Shown: positions 26,815 to 35,651 of the stretch, piece after piece | Numbering within the stretch: position 1 is the first letter of the stretch | Layout of the letters: each line of letters starts with the position of its first letter | The notes under the pieces: generated by a model | The model's database searches: none | What the model saw: only the letters and a program-made list of their open reading frames with translations | Told to the model about the DNA's origin: nothing | Position numbers and translations under genes: made by a program | Assembly: GCF_037081715.1 (NCBI RefSeq) | Contig: NZ_JAZDDH010000001.1 | Coordinates: 682,001 to 746,000 of the forward strand | Origin: Halalkalicoccus sp. CG83 | Lineage (GTDB): Archaea > Halobacteriota > Halobacteria > Halobacteriales > Halalkalicoccaceae | Direction: 5' to 3' | DNA length: 64,000 nucleotides

Positions 26815-28407
26815 CTAGCCGTCATCGCTACTGTCATCGGTACCGTCACCAGTGTCGGCATTCGACTCGGCTCCGGAGTCCGGTTTCGCGCCGGATTTCG
26901 TGTCCGTGGTTGAACCGTCTGCTGCAGGACCATTACCGTCGTCTGCTGTATGGGTGGAGTCCGATGAACTTGCGTCGGCTCCCTCGATACTGTCACTTCC
27001 GTCAGAGTCCGCGACGGGAAGTGGTGCGGTTAGACTCTCGATCACGTAGCCGACGGCGAGCGCACCGAGGATCGATCCGGGACCGAACTGATAGAGCGTA
27101 TAGGCCTCAAACAACTGGTGGACGGCAAAGCCGCTTGCGATCGCGAGCATGCCGAGCGTTCGAACGACGAGGGCCGGCCGGATCATCGAGTGAAGCAGCG
27201 GCCCGACGACGAGCACGAGGTAGGCGCCCCCGCCGATGAATCCCGCTCTGAGCGCGATCGAGAGATAGGAGTTGTGGATCGAGTAGGCGTCGGCGCTGGC
27301 GGGCAGGTAGGGTTCGATGAGCTGGCTCGTCTCGACGAGACCCTGCCCGAGCGGCGAGCCCTCGACGAGAAACGCGCGGAAGCCAGCCGACCAGAGGGTG
27401 AATCGGTTGGCCGGATCGATGGGGAGGACGCCGAGGGCAATCCCACCCAGAAACAGACCGACGGTGACGATAGTTCCCGCGATAAAGAGTGGAATCCACC
27501 TCGGATGCGTTCGTGAGCTCGCGACGTAGAGGCCGAGAGCGACTGCAGCGGCGAGCACGGCCGCACGGCTGCCCGAGAGGGCGAGTCCGACGACGGTGAG
27601 CGGGAAACAGAGGAGGGGAACGACCGCGAACGCCCGATGACGCGAGCGCTCGTAGGTCCGGTGGGTGGCGGCGACGCTGGCGATGACGCCTGGAAACATG
27701 AGCAAGCCGAACGTGTTGGGATTGGCGTAGATCGATCGACTGAGGGGTACGTTACCGACCGCGAGCGTGCCGGTCCACGTCCGCACGCTGAAGACGCCGA
27801 TGGAGTAGTCGCCGACGAACACCGTCGAAAGCGCAAGGAGGGCGACCCCGGCGGCGATCAGACTGATCGACCAGTACACCGCGTCCTGGGAGACGTACCG
27901 TGGGACGACGAAGAGGTTGAGTCCAAGAATGATGCCGGCAAAAACGGGAAACAGCCCGAGACCGGAGTTGGCGGCGTACTGGCTCGAGTGAAACAGGAAG
28001 ACACCGAAGAGGGCCGCGAACGAAAGCAGGTACGGAGCACCGTGCGTCCCGAAGCGAAGGAGATCGCCGCGAGCGAGGATCAACAGGAGCGTCAGAACCA
28101 GGACGGCCAGGACCTCGTGGAAGCGACTGGCGACTCCGCCGCGGACGAGGGCCCGTACGAGCCAGCCGATCGCGAACACGAGGACGAGCTGGAGGCCGAA
28201 CAGTGCCCAATGCCCGTCGGCGGCCGTCGAGTGGTAGTACACGAGCGCGATGGCGACGAGCGAGAGATAGGCCGCCAAGAGGTGGGACGTCCTGATGACG
28301 TCGGTATCCGGCGCTACGGCGACGAGGAGGGTGAATCCGGCCAGCAGGCCAACACCGATCGCGAGTCCTGCTCCGCCGGCGCTGTCTACGCGGTCATCAG
28401 ATTCCAT
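26815..28407 (-). CDS. O-antigen ligase/polymerase-like membrane protein with acidic tail
   Basis: 530 residues. Ten to twelve membrane helices occupy residues 1-455. The Wzy_C/WaaL-type loop lies near residues 330-390 and contains RFTLWSAGFRAFLVEGSPLG and SIHNSYLSIALRAG, where the H-N-S-Y-L motif is typical of O-antigen ligases. The last 70 residues are a disordered Ser/Asp/Gly/Thr-rich cytoplasmic or surface tail (DSDGSDSIEGADASSSD and similar), which is unusual for this family. The gene is divergent from the GT2 gene. It probably joins or transfers lipid-linked glycans on the outer face of the membrane. Confidence 0.82.
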   Translation of the reverse strand: MESDDRVDSAGGAGLAIGVGLLAGFTLLVAVAPDTDVIRTSHLLAAYLSLVAIALVYYHSTAADGHWALFGLQLVLVFAIGWLVRALVRGGVASRFHEVLAVLVLTLLLILARGDLLRFGTHGAPYLLSFAALFGVFLFHSSQYAANSGLGLFPVFAGIILGLNLFVVPRYVSQDAVYWSISLIAAGVALLALSTVFVGDYSIGVFSVRTWTGTLAVGNVPLSRSIYANPNTFGLLMFPGVIASVAATHRTYERSRHRAFAVVPLLCFPLTVVGLALSGSRAAVLAAAVALGLYVASSRTHPRWIPLFIAGTIVTVGLFLGGIALGVLPIDPANRFTLWSAGFRAFLVEGSPLGQGLVETSQLIEPYLPASADAYSIHNSYLSIALRAGFIGGGAYLVLVVGPLLHSMIRPALVVRTLGMLAIASGFAVHQLFEAYTLYQFGPGSILGALAVGYVIESLTAPLPVADSDGSDSIEGADASSSDSTHTADDGNGPAADGSTTDTKSGAKPDSGAESNADTGDGTDDSSDDG

Positions 28408-28645
28408 GGAGCCATCGAATACGTATGTGGAACTATCGAAATAACATCAACATTGTGATGCCGTTCGTCGAACGGCATGCGGGTTCGGTACTTCTGTTGG
28501 CGATCCATGGACCGCTGGTGTCTCGTATCTCGACACCGATGAGGACTACGCCGAACCCGTTTCCAGGCGGACTCGAACGTAGAGTAAAAGACGGTACGGC
28601 GTGAAGCCCAGGTCGAGTCCCCCTCCTACCCGCTCGATCACAGCT

Positions 28646-29590
28646 ATGGGTCCTACTCAAAGCAATCCGCTCGTCAGCGTCGTCGTGCCCACCTACGAGC
28701 GCCCCGAGGCAGCAAATCGGGCGATCGAGAGCGTTCTCGACCAGACGTATCGACCGATCGAGTTGATCGTCGTCGACGACCATTCGCCACGACCGGTGGC
28801 CGACGCGTTGGGACCGATCAATGCTGACGACGTGCAGGTCACTACGATCCGCCACGAGGAGAACCGCGGCGGGAACGCCGCCCGGAACACCGGCCTCGAC
28901 GCGGCGACCGGGGAGTTCGTCGCGTTCCTCGACGACGACGATGAGTGGCTGCCGAAGAAGCTCGAACGCCAGGTCACAGCCCTCGAACGGGAGGACGCCG
29001 GATTCGCGTACACCGGTGTTCGGAACGTCGGCCCCGATGGCGAGACGATCTCGATCACGTCCTCGTCGAACGGCGGCCGGGTGACCAAACGGCTCCTGTT
29101 CGGCAACTTCATCGGTACCTTCTCGGCCGTGATGGCCCGGCGAACCGTGATCGAGCGAGCGGGGAGGCTCGACGAGCGGTTACCGAGCTGGCAGGACTGG
29201 GAGTACTACGTTCGGCTGTCGCAATACGGTCGGTGCGTCGCGATCCCCGAGCCGCTCGTCGTTCGCCACAACGCTCCGACGGGCCAGATCAGCCGGTCAA
29301 TTGAGCCGAAGCGTGAGGTCTCCTACCCACTTCTTCTTGAGCGGTTCCGGCCAATCGCCAGCGAGTATGACGTCGAGCGAAAGATGGAAGGGTACCTCTC
29401 GTATGCGCTCGGACGGGCGGCCCTCTCGAACGGTGACTACGCCGGCGCACGACGTGACTTCATCCGGTCGATCGTTCGGTACCCCTTCGACCCCTCGTTC
29501 TACCTCTATCTCGCGGCGGCGGCCGGCGGACGATATGCGTACCCGTCGTTACGGACGGTCAAGCGATATGTGACTCGACTCACCGCTTGA
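28646..29590 (+). CDS. GT2-family glycosyltransferase
   Basis: 314 residues from the ATG at 28646 (MGPTQSNPLVSVVVPTYERP). GT-A fold with VDDHSPRPV, HEENRGGNAARNTGLDAATG, the D-x-D region VAFLDDDDEWLPKKLE, and the acceptor-side W in LPSWQDWEYYVRLSQYG. This matches soluble GT2 enzymes that add single sugars to lipid-linked precursors on the cytoplasmic side. The C-terminal 70 residues form a helical tail without membrane helices. The flippase gene at 29640 follows after 49 bp, likely in one transcript. Confidence 0.9.
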   Translation: MGPTQSNPLVSVVVPTYERPEAANRAIESVLDQTYRPIELIVVDDHSPRPVADALGPINADDVQVTTIRHEENRGGNAARNTGLDAATGEFVAFLDDDDEWLPKKLERQVTALEREDAGFAYTGVRNVGPDGETISITSSSNGGRVTKRLLFGNFIGTFSAVMARRTVIERAGRLDERLPSWQDWEYYVRLSQYGRCVAIPEPLVVRHNAPTGQISRSIEPKREVSYPLLLERFRPIASEYDVERKMEGYLSYALGRAALSNGDYAGARRDFIRSIVRYPFDPSFYLYLAAAAGGRYAYPSLRTVKRYVTRLTA

Positions 29591-29639
29591 TTCGGATACC
29601 GCGTGTCTTCTTGTAGGACTACCCGGTAGACGGCGGTAG

Positions 29640-31136
29640 ATGGACCGGGACATCATCCGTGGGTTTCTCTCCATTCTTGGCGGCCGCGTCGGTCGAATGG
29701 TGCTCTCGATCCTGGTGACGCCCGTTCTCGTCCGCGTCCTCGGCAGCCGAGGCTACGGCGACTACGCGCTCGCGATGTCCACGATGACGCTGCTCATGAT
29801 CGTCGTCAACGCCGGCATCTTCGACGGTGTGCGCAAGTACATCGCTGAGGCACGATCGTTCCCCGACTGGGAGGACCTGGTCTTCGGGTTCTATGCCCGG
29901 ATCGCGGTGCTGCTCGTGAGCGTCGTCGTGCTCGCGCTTCTCGGACTCACCGCCACCGGACTGATCGGCCGTGTTTTCGGCCAGCGTTTCGGGACGTACT
30001 TCTACGTCGTCGCCGCACTGCTCGTCGGCAACCAGTTCTACGAGCTGGTCCGCGGCGCCCTAATGGGGTTCGGCCAGGAGCACTACTCCGAGCCCCTCGT
30101 CGTTCTCAACAAACTGCTGTTCTGTATCGTCGGCGTCGGGCTCGCCTACGTCGGCTACGGCGTCGAGGGCGTGCTCGTCGGCCACCTCGTCGCGACAGTC
30201 GTCGTGACGGTCGTCGGGCTCGTCTTCCTTCGACGCCACCTCTCTCTCTCGTTCGCGACCCGAGCGGTACCATCGGAGTTCCCGCGCCGGGAGTTGTTCT
30301 CGTTCAACGCGTTCAGCGTCGTCCTGATCTTCCTGACCATGTCGCTCTACCACGTTGATATCCTCCTCCTCCAGCCGCTCTCGGGGAGCGAACAGACCGG
30401 TCAGTATAAGGCCGCCCTCGTCATCGCCGAGTTTCTCTGGTTCGTCCCGATGGCGATCCAACTCGTGCTCCTCCAGGCGACCTCGGAGCTGTGGGCGAAC
30501 GAGGACGTCGACCGAATCACCCATATTGCCGCTCGGGCGACGCGCTATACGCTCCTGTTGACCGTCCTGCTGGCGTTAGGGCTGGCTGCGCTCGCGGATC
30601 CCTTTGTGCCACTGTACTTCGGCTCCGAGTTTGCCGCCGCGATCGATCCGTTGCTTCTCCTGTTGCCTGGCGTGATCGGCTTCGCGCTTGCTCGGCCGAT
30701 CTACGCCATCGGCCAGGGGAAGGGCGACCTGCGGATCCTTATCCTAGCGACGGGCGTTGCCGCGCTCCTCAACGTGGTGTTGAACCTGCTGCTCATCCCC
30801 CGATTCGGGATGTACGGCGCGGCGGTCGCGACGAGCATCGGCTACGGTTCGATGGCCGGGCTGCACGTCTGGAGCGCCCGCCGGATCGGCTTCGACCCGA
30901 TCGCGGACCTCCGGTTCGGCCGGATCGCCGTGACCGCGGTCGGCGCGGCACCCGTGATCCTCGGCGGCGCGTATCTCATCCCGTGGCCGCTTCTCGCGCT
31001 GGCCGTCGTGCCGCCGATCGGCTTTGCGGTCTACGCTGGCTTGGCCGTCCGAACCGGCGCGGTCGACGCCCTCGAGGTGCGGCGACTCCTCAACCGGCTG
31101 CCGGCACCGCTGGCTCGCCTGGATGGTTTCCTTTGA
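29640..31136 (+). CDS. Wzx-like polysaccharide flippase
   Basis: 498 residues, about 14 helices, MOP superfamily. Diagnostic stretches are VTPVLVRVLGSRGYGDYALA, VDILLLQPLSGSEQTGQYKA and the C-terminal FGMYGAAVATSIGYGSMAGL. It belongs to the second intact module, between a GT2 gene and an O-antigen-ligase-like gene on the same strand. It is the third flippase of the window and differs in sequence from the other two, which argues for a distinct substrate and origin instead of recent duplication. Confidence 0.9.
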   Translation: MDRDIIRGFLSILGGRVGRMVLSILVTPVLVRVLGSRGYGDYALAMSTMTLLMIVVNAGIFDGVRKYIAEARSFPDWEDLVFGFYARIAVLLVSVVVLALLGLTATGLIGRVFGQRFGTYFYVVAALLVGNQFYELVRGALMGFGQEHYSEPLVVLNKLLFCIVGVGLAYVGYGVEGVLVGHLVATVVVTVVGLVFLRRHLSLSFATRAVPSEFPRRELFSFNAFSVVLIFLTMSLYHVDILLLQPLSGSEQTGQYKAALVIAEFLWFVPMAIQLVLLQATSELWANEDVDRITHIAARATRYTLLLTVLLALGLAALADPFVPLYFGSEFAAAIDPLLLLLPGVIGFALARPIYAIGQGKGDLRILILATGVAALLNVVLNLLLIPRFGMYGAAVATSIGYGSMAGLHVWSARRIGFDPIADLRFGRIAVTAVGAAPVILGGAYLIPWPLLALAVVPPIGFAVYAGLAVRTGAVDALEVRRLLNRLPAPLARLDGFL

Positions 31137-31286
31137 TTCCGGCCCCGGTGGCGTGTCGTGTCCTGTTGCCCTTCCTGGGTCCATATCGGATTCGACGGCA
31201 CTGAGGCGGAGCCGCAACGGGCACCGTTTCCTATCGTTTAATAGAATCGAGTGAGGATCGGCGAGCATCGCACCCCTGCTCCTCAC

Positions 31287-32558
31287 ATGGAATCACTAGA
31301 ACGGGCGCTGAGGCCGTCGAAGTTCGAGTACGCTACGAGATCTGCAGCCATGGCTCTCAGTCTCCTGCTGATCTTCACGCTCCCGTGGCGCGGCGCCTTC
31401 CAGCTTGGCGCGGTCGGCACCATCGGACGGGCGGTCGGAGCCGTCGTCGCTGCGGTCTGGGGCGTGAACGTGCTCGTCCGGGGGGAAGTGCGGATCCTCT
31501 CCCGGCTGCATCTCCTCCTCGGAGCGCTCGCCTGCTGGAGCGCGCTCAGCTACGTCTGGTCGATCGCGCCTGGCCTCACTCTGGGGACGACGCTTCGCTA
31601 CGTGCTGATTCTCGGCATTCTCGTCGTCATCTGGGACTTATACCGACGCGACGTTGCGATCGAATACGCGTTCTTCGCGTACGTCATCGGCGCGTACGTG
31701 CTCGTCGGTGCCGTTTTCATCGACCTCCTGGTCGATTCGATCGGCCAGACGAGCCGGTATACGGCCTTCGATCTCAACCCGAACATCATCGCCCGAATGC
31801 TCGCTCTCGGCACCCCGCTCGCGGGTTATCTCCTGATCCGATCCACCGATTCGTTGCTCTCGAGTCGGGCCGTCCGTGCGATTAACCTCCTCTACTTCGT
31901 GCTGTCGGGCGTCGCGATCATGCTGACGGTCGCCCGGCAGGGAATGATCGCCTATGGGATCGCGCTCGCGTTCCTCGCGTTCCTGTGTTATCAGGAGTAC
32001 CTCAGGAACGCCGACGTCTCCCTGCCGTTCGATCGAACGGTGCTGGCCGCCGGTGGCGTAGTGCTGCTCGCCGTGCTCGTCGGCGCAGCCACACTGATCC
32101 TCGTCGCGACGAACCTCCTCACGCGATTGCTGCTGACGCCGATGGAGGTCGCATCAGGCGACTTCGGCGGGCGCGCTCCGATCTGGGAAGCCGGGATGAC
32201 GGTCTTCCGACAACGACCGATGCTCGGCCACGGGAGCGGGACGTTCATGCCGGCGGTCGAACCCTTCTTCGCGGAGGGAGAGGTCCCCATCGCGGCGCAC
32301 AACGCGTTCATCCAGCTCGGGGTTGAGCTCGGCCTCGTTGGCATCGCCATCTACATCGCCATTCTCGTCGTCGCCGCCGTCGCCATCTATCGGCAACACA
32401 CTCGTTACCGTGCGCTCTGGGTGAGTCTGTTCGCGATTCTGTTCGTCTTTATCTTGATCGAGGGGATCGTCGCCAATGTCGTCAAGTATCTCGTCTTCAC
32501 CTTCGCTCTGGCCACCGCACAGTCCGAACGAAACCGGAAGCTCCAGCTGGGCGAGTAG
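31287..32558 (+). CDS. O-antigen ligase-like membrane protein
   Basis: 423 residues from the ATG at 31287; the frame is open to a GTG at 31251. About 11 helices. The large loop before the last helices contains GRAPIWEAGMTVFRQRPMLG followed by HGSGTF, and IAAHNAFIQLGVELGLVGIA with the H-N-x-F-I motif of Wzy_C ligases. Two ligase-like proteins in one module (the other at 26815) could divide polymerisation and final transfer to protein or lipid. It converges with the GT4 gene at 32698. Confidence 0.85.
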   Translation: MESLERALRPSKFEYATRSAAMALSLLLIFTLPWRGAFQLGAVGTIGRAVGAVVAAVWGVNVLVRGEVRILSRLHLLLGALACWSALSYVWSIAPGLTLGTTLRYVLILGILVVIWDLYRRDVAIEYAFFAYVIGAYVLVGAVFIDLLVDSIGQTSRYTAFDLNPNIIARMLALGTPLAGYLLIRSTDSLLSSRAVRAINLLYFVLSGVAIMLTVARQGMIAYGIALAFLAFLCYQEYLRNADVSLPFDRTVLAAGGVVLLAVLVGAATLILVATNLLTRLLLTPMEVASGDFGGRAPIWEAGMTVFRQRPMLGHGSGTFMPAVEPFFAEGEVPIAAHNAFIQLGVELGLVGIAIYIAILVVAAVAIYRQHTRYRALWVSLFAILFVFILIEGIVANVVKYLVFTFALATAQSERNRKLQLGE

Positions 32559-32697
32559 CCTCCGTAGCGCGCCGCCGACCGCGACCTGGACTCGAATCGT
32601 GAACGCAGGCGGTCGGTCGTGTCCGTGTTTAACGATCGGAGTAAAAACCCAGTCACGTGCCGCTCTCGCTCACACCGTGTCGTCTCAGCGGCTCGGT

Positions 32698-33855
32698 TCA
32701 GCCCAGCAGGCTCCGATAGATCTCCTTCCACTGGTCGGCGATCTTCTCCAGGTCGAATCGGTTCTCGATCACCCGTCTGCCCCGTCGGCCCATTCGGTTC
32801 CGCTCCGCCGGCTTCGTCGCTCGTAGTCGGTCCATCGCCGCGGCCAGCGCCGCCGGATCGCGTGCCTCACAGAGATGACCTGTTTCCCCGTCAACAACGA
32901 TCTCCTCGGGACCGCCGCATCGCGTGGCGACGACCGGTAATTCGCACGCCATTGCCTCCGCAACGACGAGACCGAACCCCTCCCAGTGTGACGAGAGGAC
33001 GAACCCGTCCGCGGCACTCATGTAACTCGGCACGTCGTTCGTGGTTCCCAACAGCGTGATCCGATCCGCCACCCCCTCCTGTTGGATCTCCCGCTCGACC
33101 TCCGGCTTCAGCTCTCCGTCACCGAGGATCCATAGCTCATTGTCCGGTGCCGAAAGCCGGCCGAACGCACGGATCATCGTCGGATAGTCCTTGGCGTTCG
33201 TGAACCGCCCGGCCGCCAGCCAGACGAACTTCTCGTCCGCACCGTGTCGGTCTCGTATCGCCGCCCGTCGCTCTGAATCCCTGTGGAACTCCTGGGTGTC
33301 GATCCCGTTGTAGACGACCATCGAGCTCCGCTCGCTGACGGCGTTGATGTCGATGTACCGCTGCCGGCTCGATTCGCTCACGAACGTCGTCAGATCGCTC
33401 AGGACGTCCGTCGCCCGATACATGCGTTCTCGTATCGTCACTTCCGGGAGGTCTCCGCCGCTCGTTTTTGGGAGGCCTCTGCCGTTCGTCTCATACGTGC
33501 TATGTACCGTCGATACCGACTCGGCGTTCGGCGAGAGCAGGGAAAGCAGCCGAGATAGTACGTTCGAGTGATACATATGCCCGTGAATGATGTCCGGTCG
33601 TTTCTCGAAGAGAAGGAAGAGCAGGCGAGGGAATTTATACAATAATTGATAATTTTTCTCGATGTTCAAGGACACGACGTCGACCTGACTATCCATGAGC
33701 TGCTCCCCCATCGCCCCTACTGGACGCAGACAGACGATCCGGATATCAACTCCTTTTTCCGCCAATCTCTCAGAGGAGACGCTGATCTGTTTCTCAGCGC
33801 CGCCGATACCCATTGAGGAGGTGAGACAGAGAACATCGATAGTATCCTCACTCAT
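32698..33855 (-). CDS. GT4-family glycosyltransferase
   Basis: 385 residues, GT-B fold. N-terminal domain: DVLCLTSSMGIGGAEKQISV, the G-G-A-E loop common in GT4 enzymes. C-terminal domain: FVWLAAGRFTNAKDYPTMIR and MSAADGFVLSSHWEGFGLVV followed by AEAMACELPVVATRCGGPEE. All binding motifs are intact. It lies between the ligase-like gene (convergent) and the second initiating transferase (same strand, 187 bp upstream). The gap before it is AT-rich and includes an oligo-T run near 33860. Confidence 0.92.
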   Translation of the reverse strand: MSEDTIDVLCLTSSMGIGGAEKQISVSSERLAEKGVDIRIVCLRPVGAMGEQLMDSQVDVVSLNIEKNYQLLYKFPRLLFLLFEKRPDIIHGHMYHSNVLSRLLSLLSPNAESVSTVHSTYETNGRGLPKTSGGDLPEVTIRERMYRATDVLSDLTTFVSESSRQRYIDINAVSERSSMVVYNGIDTQEFHRDSERRAAIRDRHGADEKFVWLAAGRFTNAKDYPTMIRAFGRLSAPDNELWILGDGELKPEVEREIQQEGVADRITLLGTTNDVPSYMSAADGFVLSSHWEGFGLVVAEAMACELPVVATRCGGPEEIVVDGETGHLCEARDPAALAAAMDRLRATKPAERNRMGRRGRRVIENRFDLEKIADQWKEIYRSLLG

Positions 33856-34042
33856 AGCTTCTTTTTTGGAGGATACCCATCCTCAACATAATTCTTCCGT
33901 TTTTTAGGAATTAGCATGATCGTTGTCTCGAACCGATTCGCTCCATCGGTTGCCGGCCGTCGAGGCCGACTCAGACGGCCCCTGCGATGCATATCGCGTC
34001 CGAATTCGTTGCCGGTCCTTACCCTATCGGACACCCACTGTG

Positions 34043-35473
34043 TTATCGACGTTTTGGATCCGTATTCCGAACCAGTTCGACAACGTCAGTCATCGCCATC
34101 CAGATCTGGTGGATCACGATCTTCACGTCCAGCCAGAACGACTGCCGTCTGATGTACTCGAGATCGTAGCGGAGCTTAGTCTCCGGGTCGGTGCTCGAAG
34201 CGTCGTGGATCTGTGCGAGGCCGGTCAATCCCGGCTTGACAAACCACCGCTTTCGCCACTCGACAGCTCGTTCCTCGAGCAAAGACTCCTCGTCTATCCA
34301 GACCGCTCGGGGGCCGACGACGCTCATATCACCGACGAGAATCGACCAGAGCTGGGGGAGCTCGTCGAGATGGGATTTCCGAAGCAGTCGGCCGACGCGG
34401 GTGATTCGGTCGTTGTCCTCGTCGTCGACCGGGCCGACTGATTCGCTCCCGGCGTACATCGTCCGGAACTTCAACACCTCGAAGGTGCTTCCCAGGTCCG
34501 CCGTGCGTTTCTGTCCATAGAAGACCGGTCCGGGACTGTCGAGTTTGATCGCGAGCGCGATCAGCCCGAGTAGTGGTGCGAACAACACCACCCCGGTAAG
34601 CGCGAACGTAACGTCGAACCCGCGCTTGAGCAGCCGATCCTGCCAGTCCCACGGTTCGAGATCGACCGTCACCAGTTCTCCGGCGGTTTCCTCCGAAAGC
34701 AGCACGCTGTCTGCGTGTTCGCGAAGCACTTCCGCCTCGACGCCGTGCTCGTGACAGGTCTCGAGGACGCCGAAGAACTCACCACGATCCGTCGTTCTGA
34801 ACGTGAGGACGACGGTAGTGACGTCGTAGTCGGTAAGAACTTGCTCGAGACGGGACAGTCCTCCGAGCGGTTTGAGAGGTGGCAACAAGACCTCCGCGCC
34901 GCCGTCCAGCACCATCTCCGGACTCGGTGTCGCCGACTCCGAGTCGACGTTGATCGGCGGCGAGAGATAGCCGAGGATCGGCATTTTAAGCGCGTTCGCT
35001 GCACGGCTGATCTGGGCCGGATCGTCCCCGACGATGATTGCCTGTGGATTCCGTGTTCTGTACTCGCTTTTGACCATCACCAACCAGATTGGGAGGACCA
35101 CGAGGAGAATCGCCGTCGTGATCGCGAGCGTCGCGCGCGGGAGTCGATACGTCCAGTTGAAATAGCCCAATGTCGCGAGCGCGAACATCGCAGTCAACAC
35201 CCGCTTTTCGGTCAAGAAGATCAGATCGAGAATCCGCCGCGTCCGTAGCTTGTAGAGCGGCGTTAAACACAGAAAGACGGTGAGACTGCTGAGTCCGATC
35301 GCGAGGATGAGGTCGGAGGCCGTCAGTACCGTTACCGGTAGTCGCCGAGCGAGCGGGAGGTGTCTCGTAACGATTGCCTGCGTGAGGGGATGATTCGCGA
35401 TGAGTACGGCGATAGTCGTACAAACTACCACCCCTCCAGCACTCAACACTCGAAGTACTATTCCTCTGACCAT
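34043..35473 (-). CDS. polyprenyl-phosphate sugar-1-phosphate transferase (initiating enzyme, copy 2)
   Basis: 476 residues from the ATG at 35473; a TTG at 35500 is an alternative. Its layout and sequence are very close to the copy at 25109: membrane N-terminus, VGDDPAQISRAANALK middle domain, then LKFRTMYAGSES, KSHLDELPQLWSILVGDMS, VGPRAVWIDEESLL and KPGLTGLAQIHDASS. All catalytic motifs are present. The C-terminal half is nearly identical by eye to the other copy while the N-terminal half differs more, which fits either functional constraint or gene conversion. It faces away from the epimerase gene, with promoters in the 178-bp gap. Confidence 0.92.
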   Translation of the reverse strand: MVRGIVLRVLSAGGVVVCTTIAVLIANHPLTQAIVTRHLPLARRLPVTVLTASDLILAIGLSSLTVFLCLTPLYKLRTRRILDLIFLTEKRVLTAMFALATLGYFNWTYRLPRATLAITTAILLVVLPIWLVMVKSEYRTRNPQAIIVGDDPAQISRAANALKMPILGYLSPPINVDSESATPSPEMVLDGGAEVLLPPLKPLGGLSRLEQVLTDYDVTTVVLTFRTTDRGEFFGVLETCHEHGVEAEVLREHADSVLLSEETAGELVTVDLEPWDWQDRLLKRGFDVTFALTGVVLFAPLLGLIALAIKLDSPGPVFYGQKRTADLGSTFEVLKFRTMYAGSESVGPVDDEDNDRITRVGRLLRKSHLDELPQLWSILVGDMSVVGPRAVWIDEESLLEERAVEWRKRWFVKPGLTGLAQIHDASSTDPETKLRYDLEYIRRQSFWLDVKIVIHQIWMAMTDVVELVRNTDPKRR

Positions 35474-35651
35474 CAGTAATATATTTCTCCGATCTCGCAA
35501 TAAATATCCCGGGCTTTATCTCGGTGGTTGCTACCCTCACGCATGGACCTCACCTAGTGGTTCTCTCTTGTAGTCGCCAGCTTCAACTTCATCGTAGCGC
35601 CGACAACCGTAGTTCGTCACCTTTTCATATCGTGTGAGAGACCATCCAATA

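Noticed and set aside
27637-28458. 273-codon plus-strand frame antisense to the ligase-like gene
   Set aside because: It is highly charged and low in hydrophobic residues, as expected from reading a membrane-protein gene backwards. No family features.
30060-30524. 154-codon minus-strand frame inside the flippase gene
   Set aside because: Charged antisense shadow of a membrane protein.
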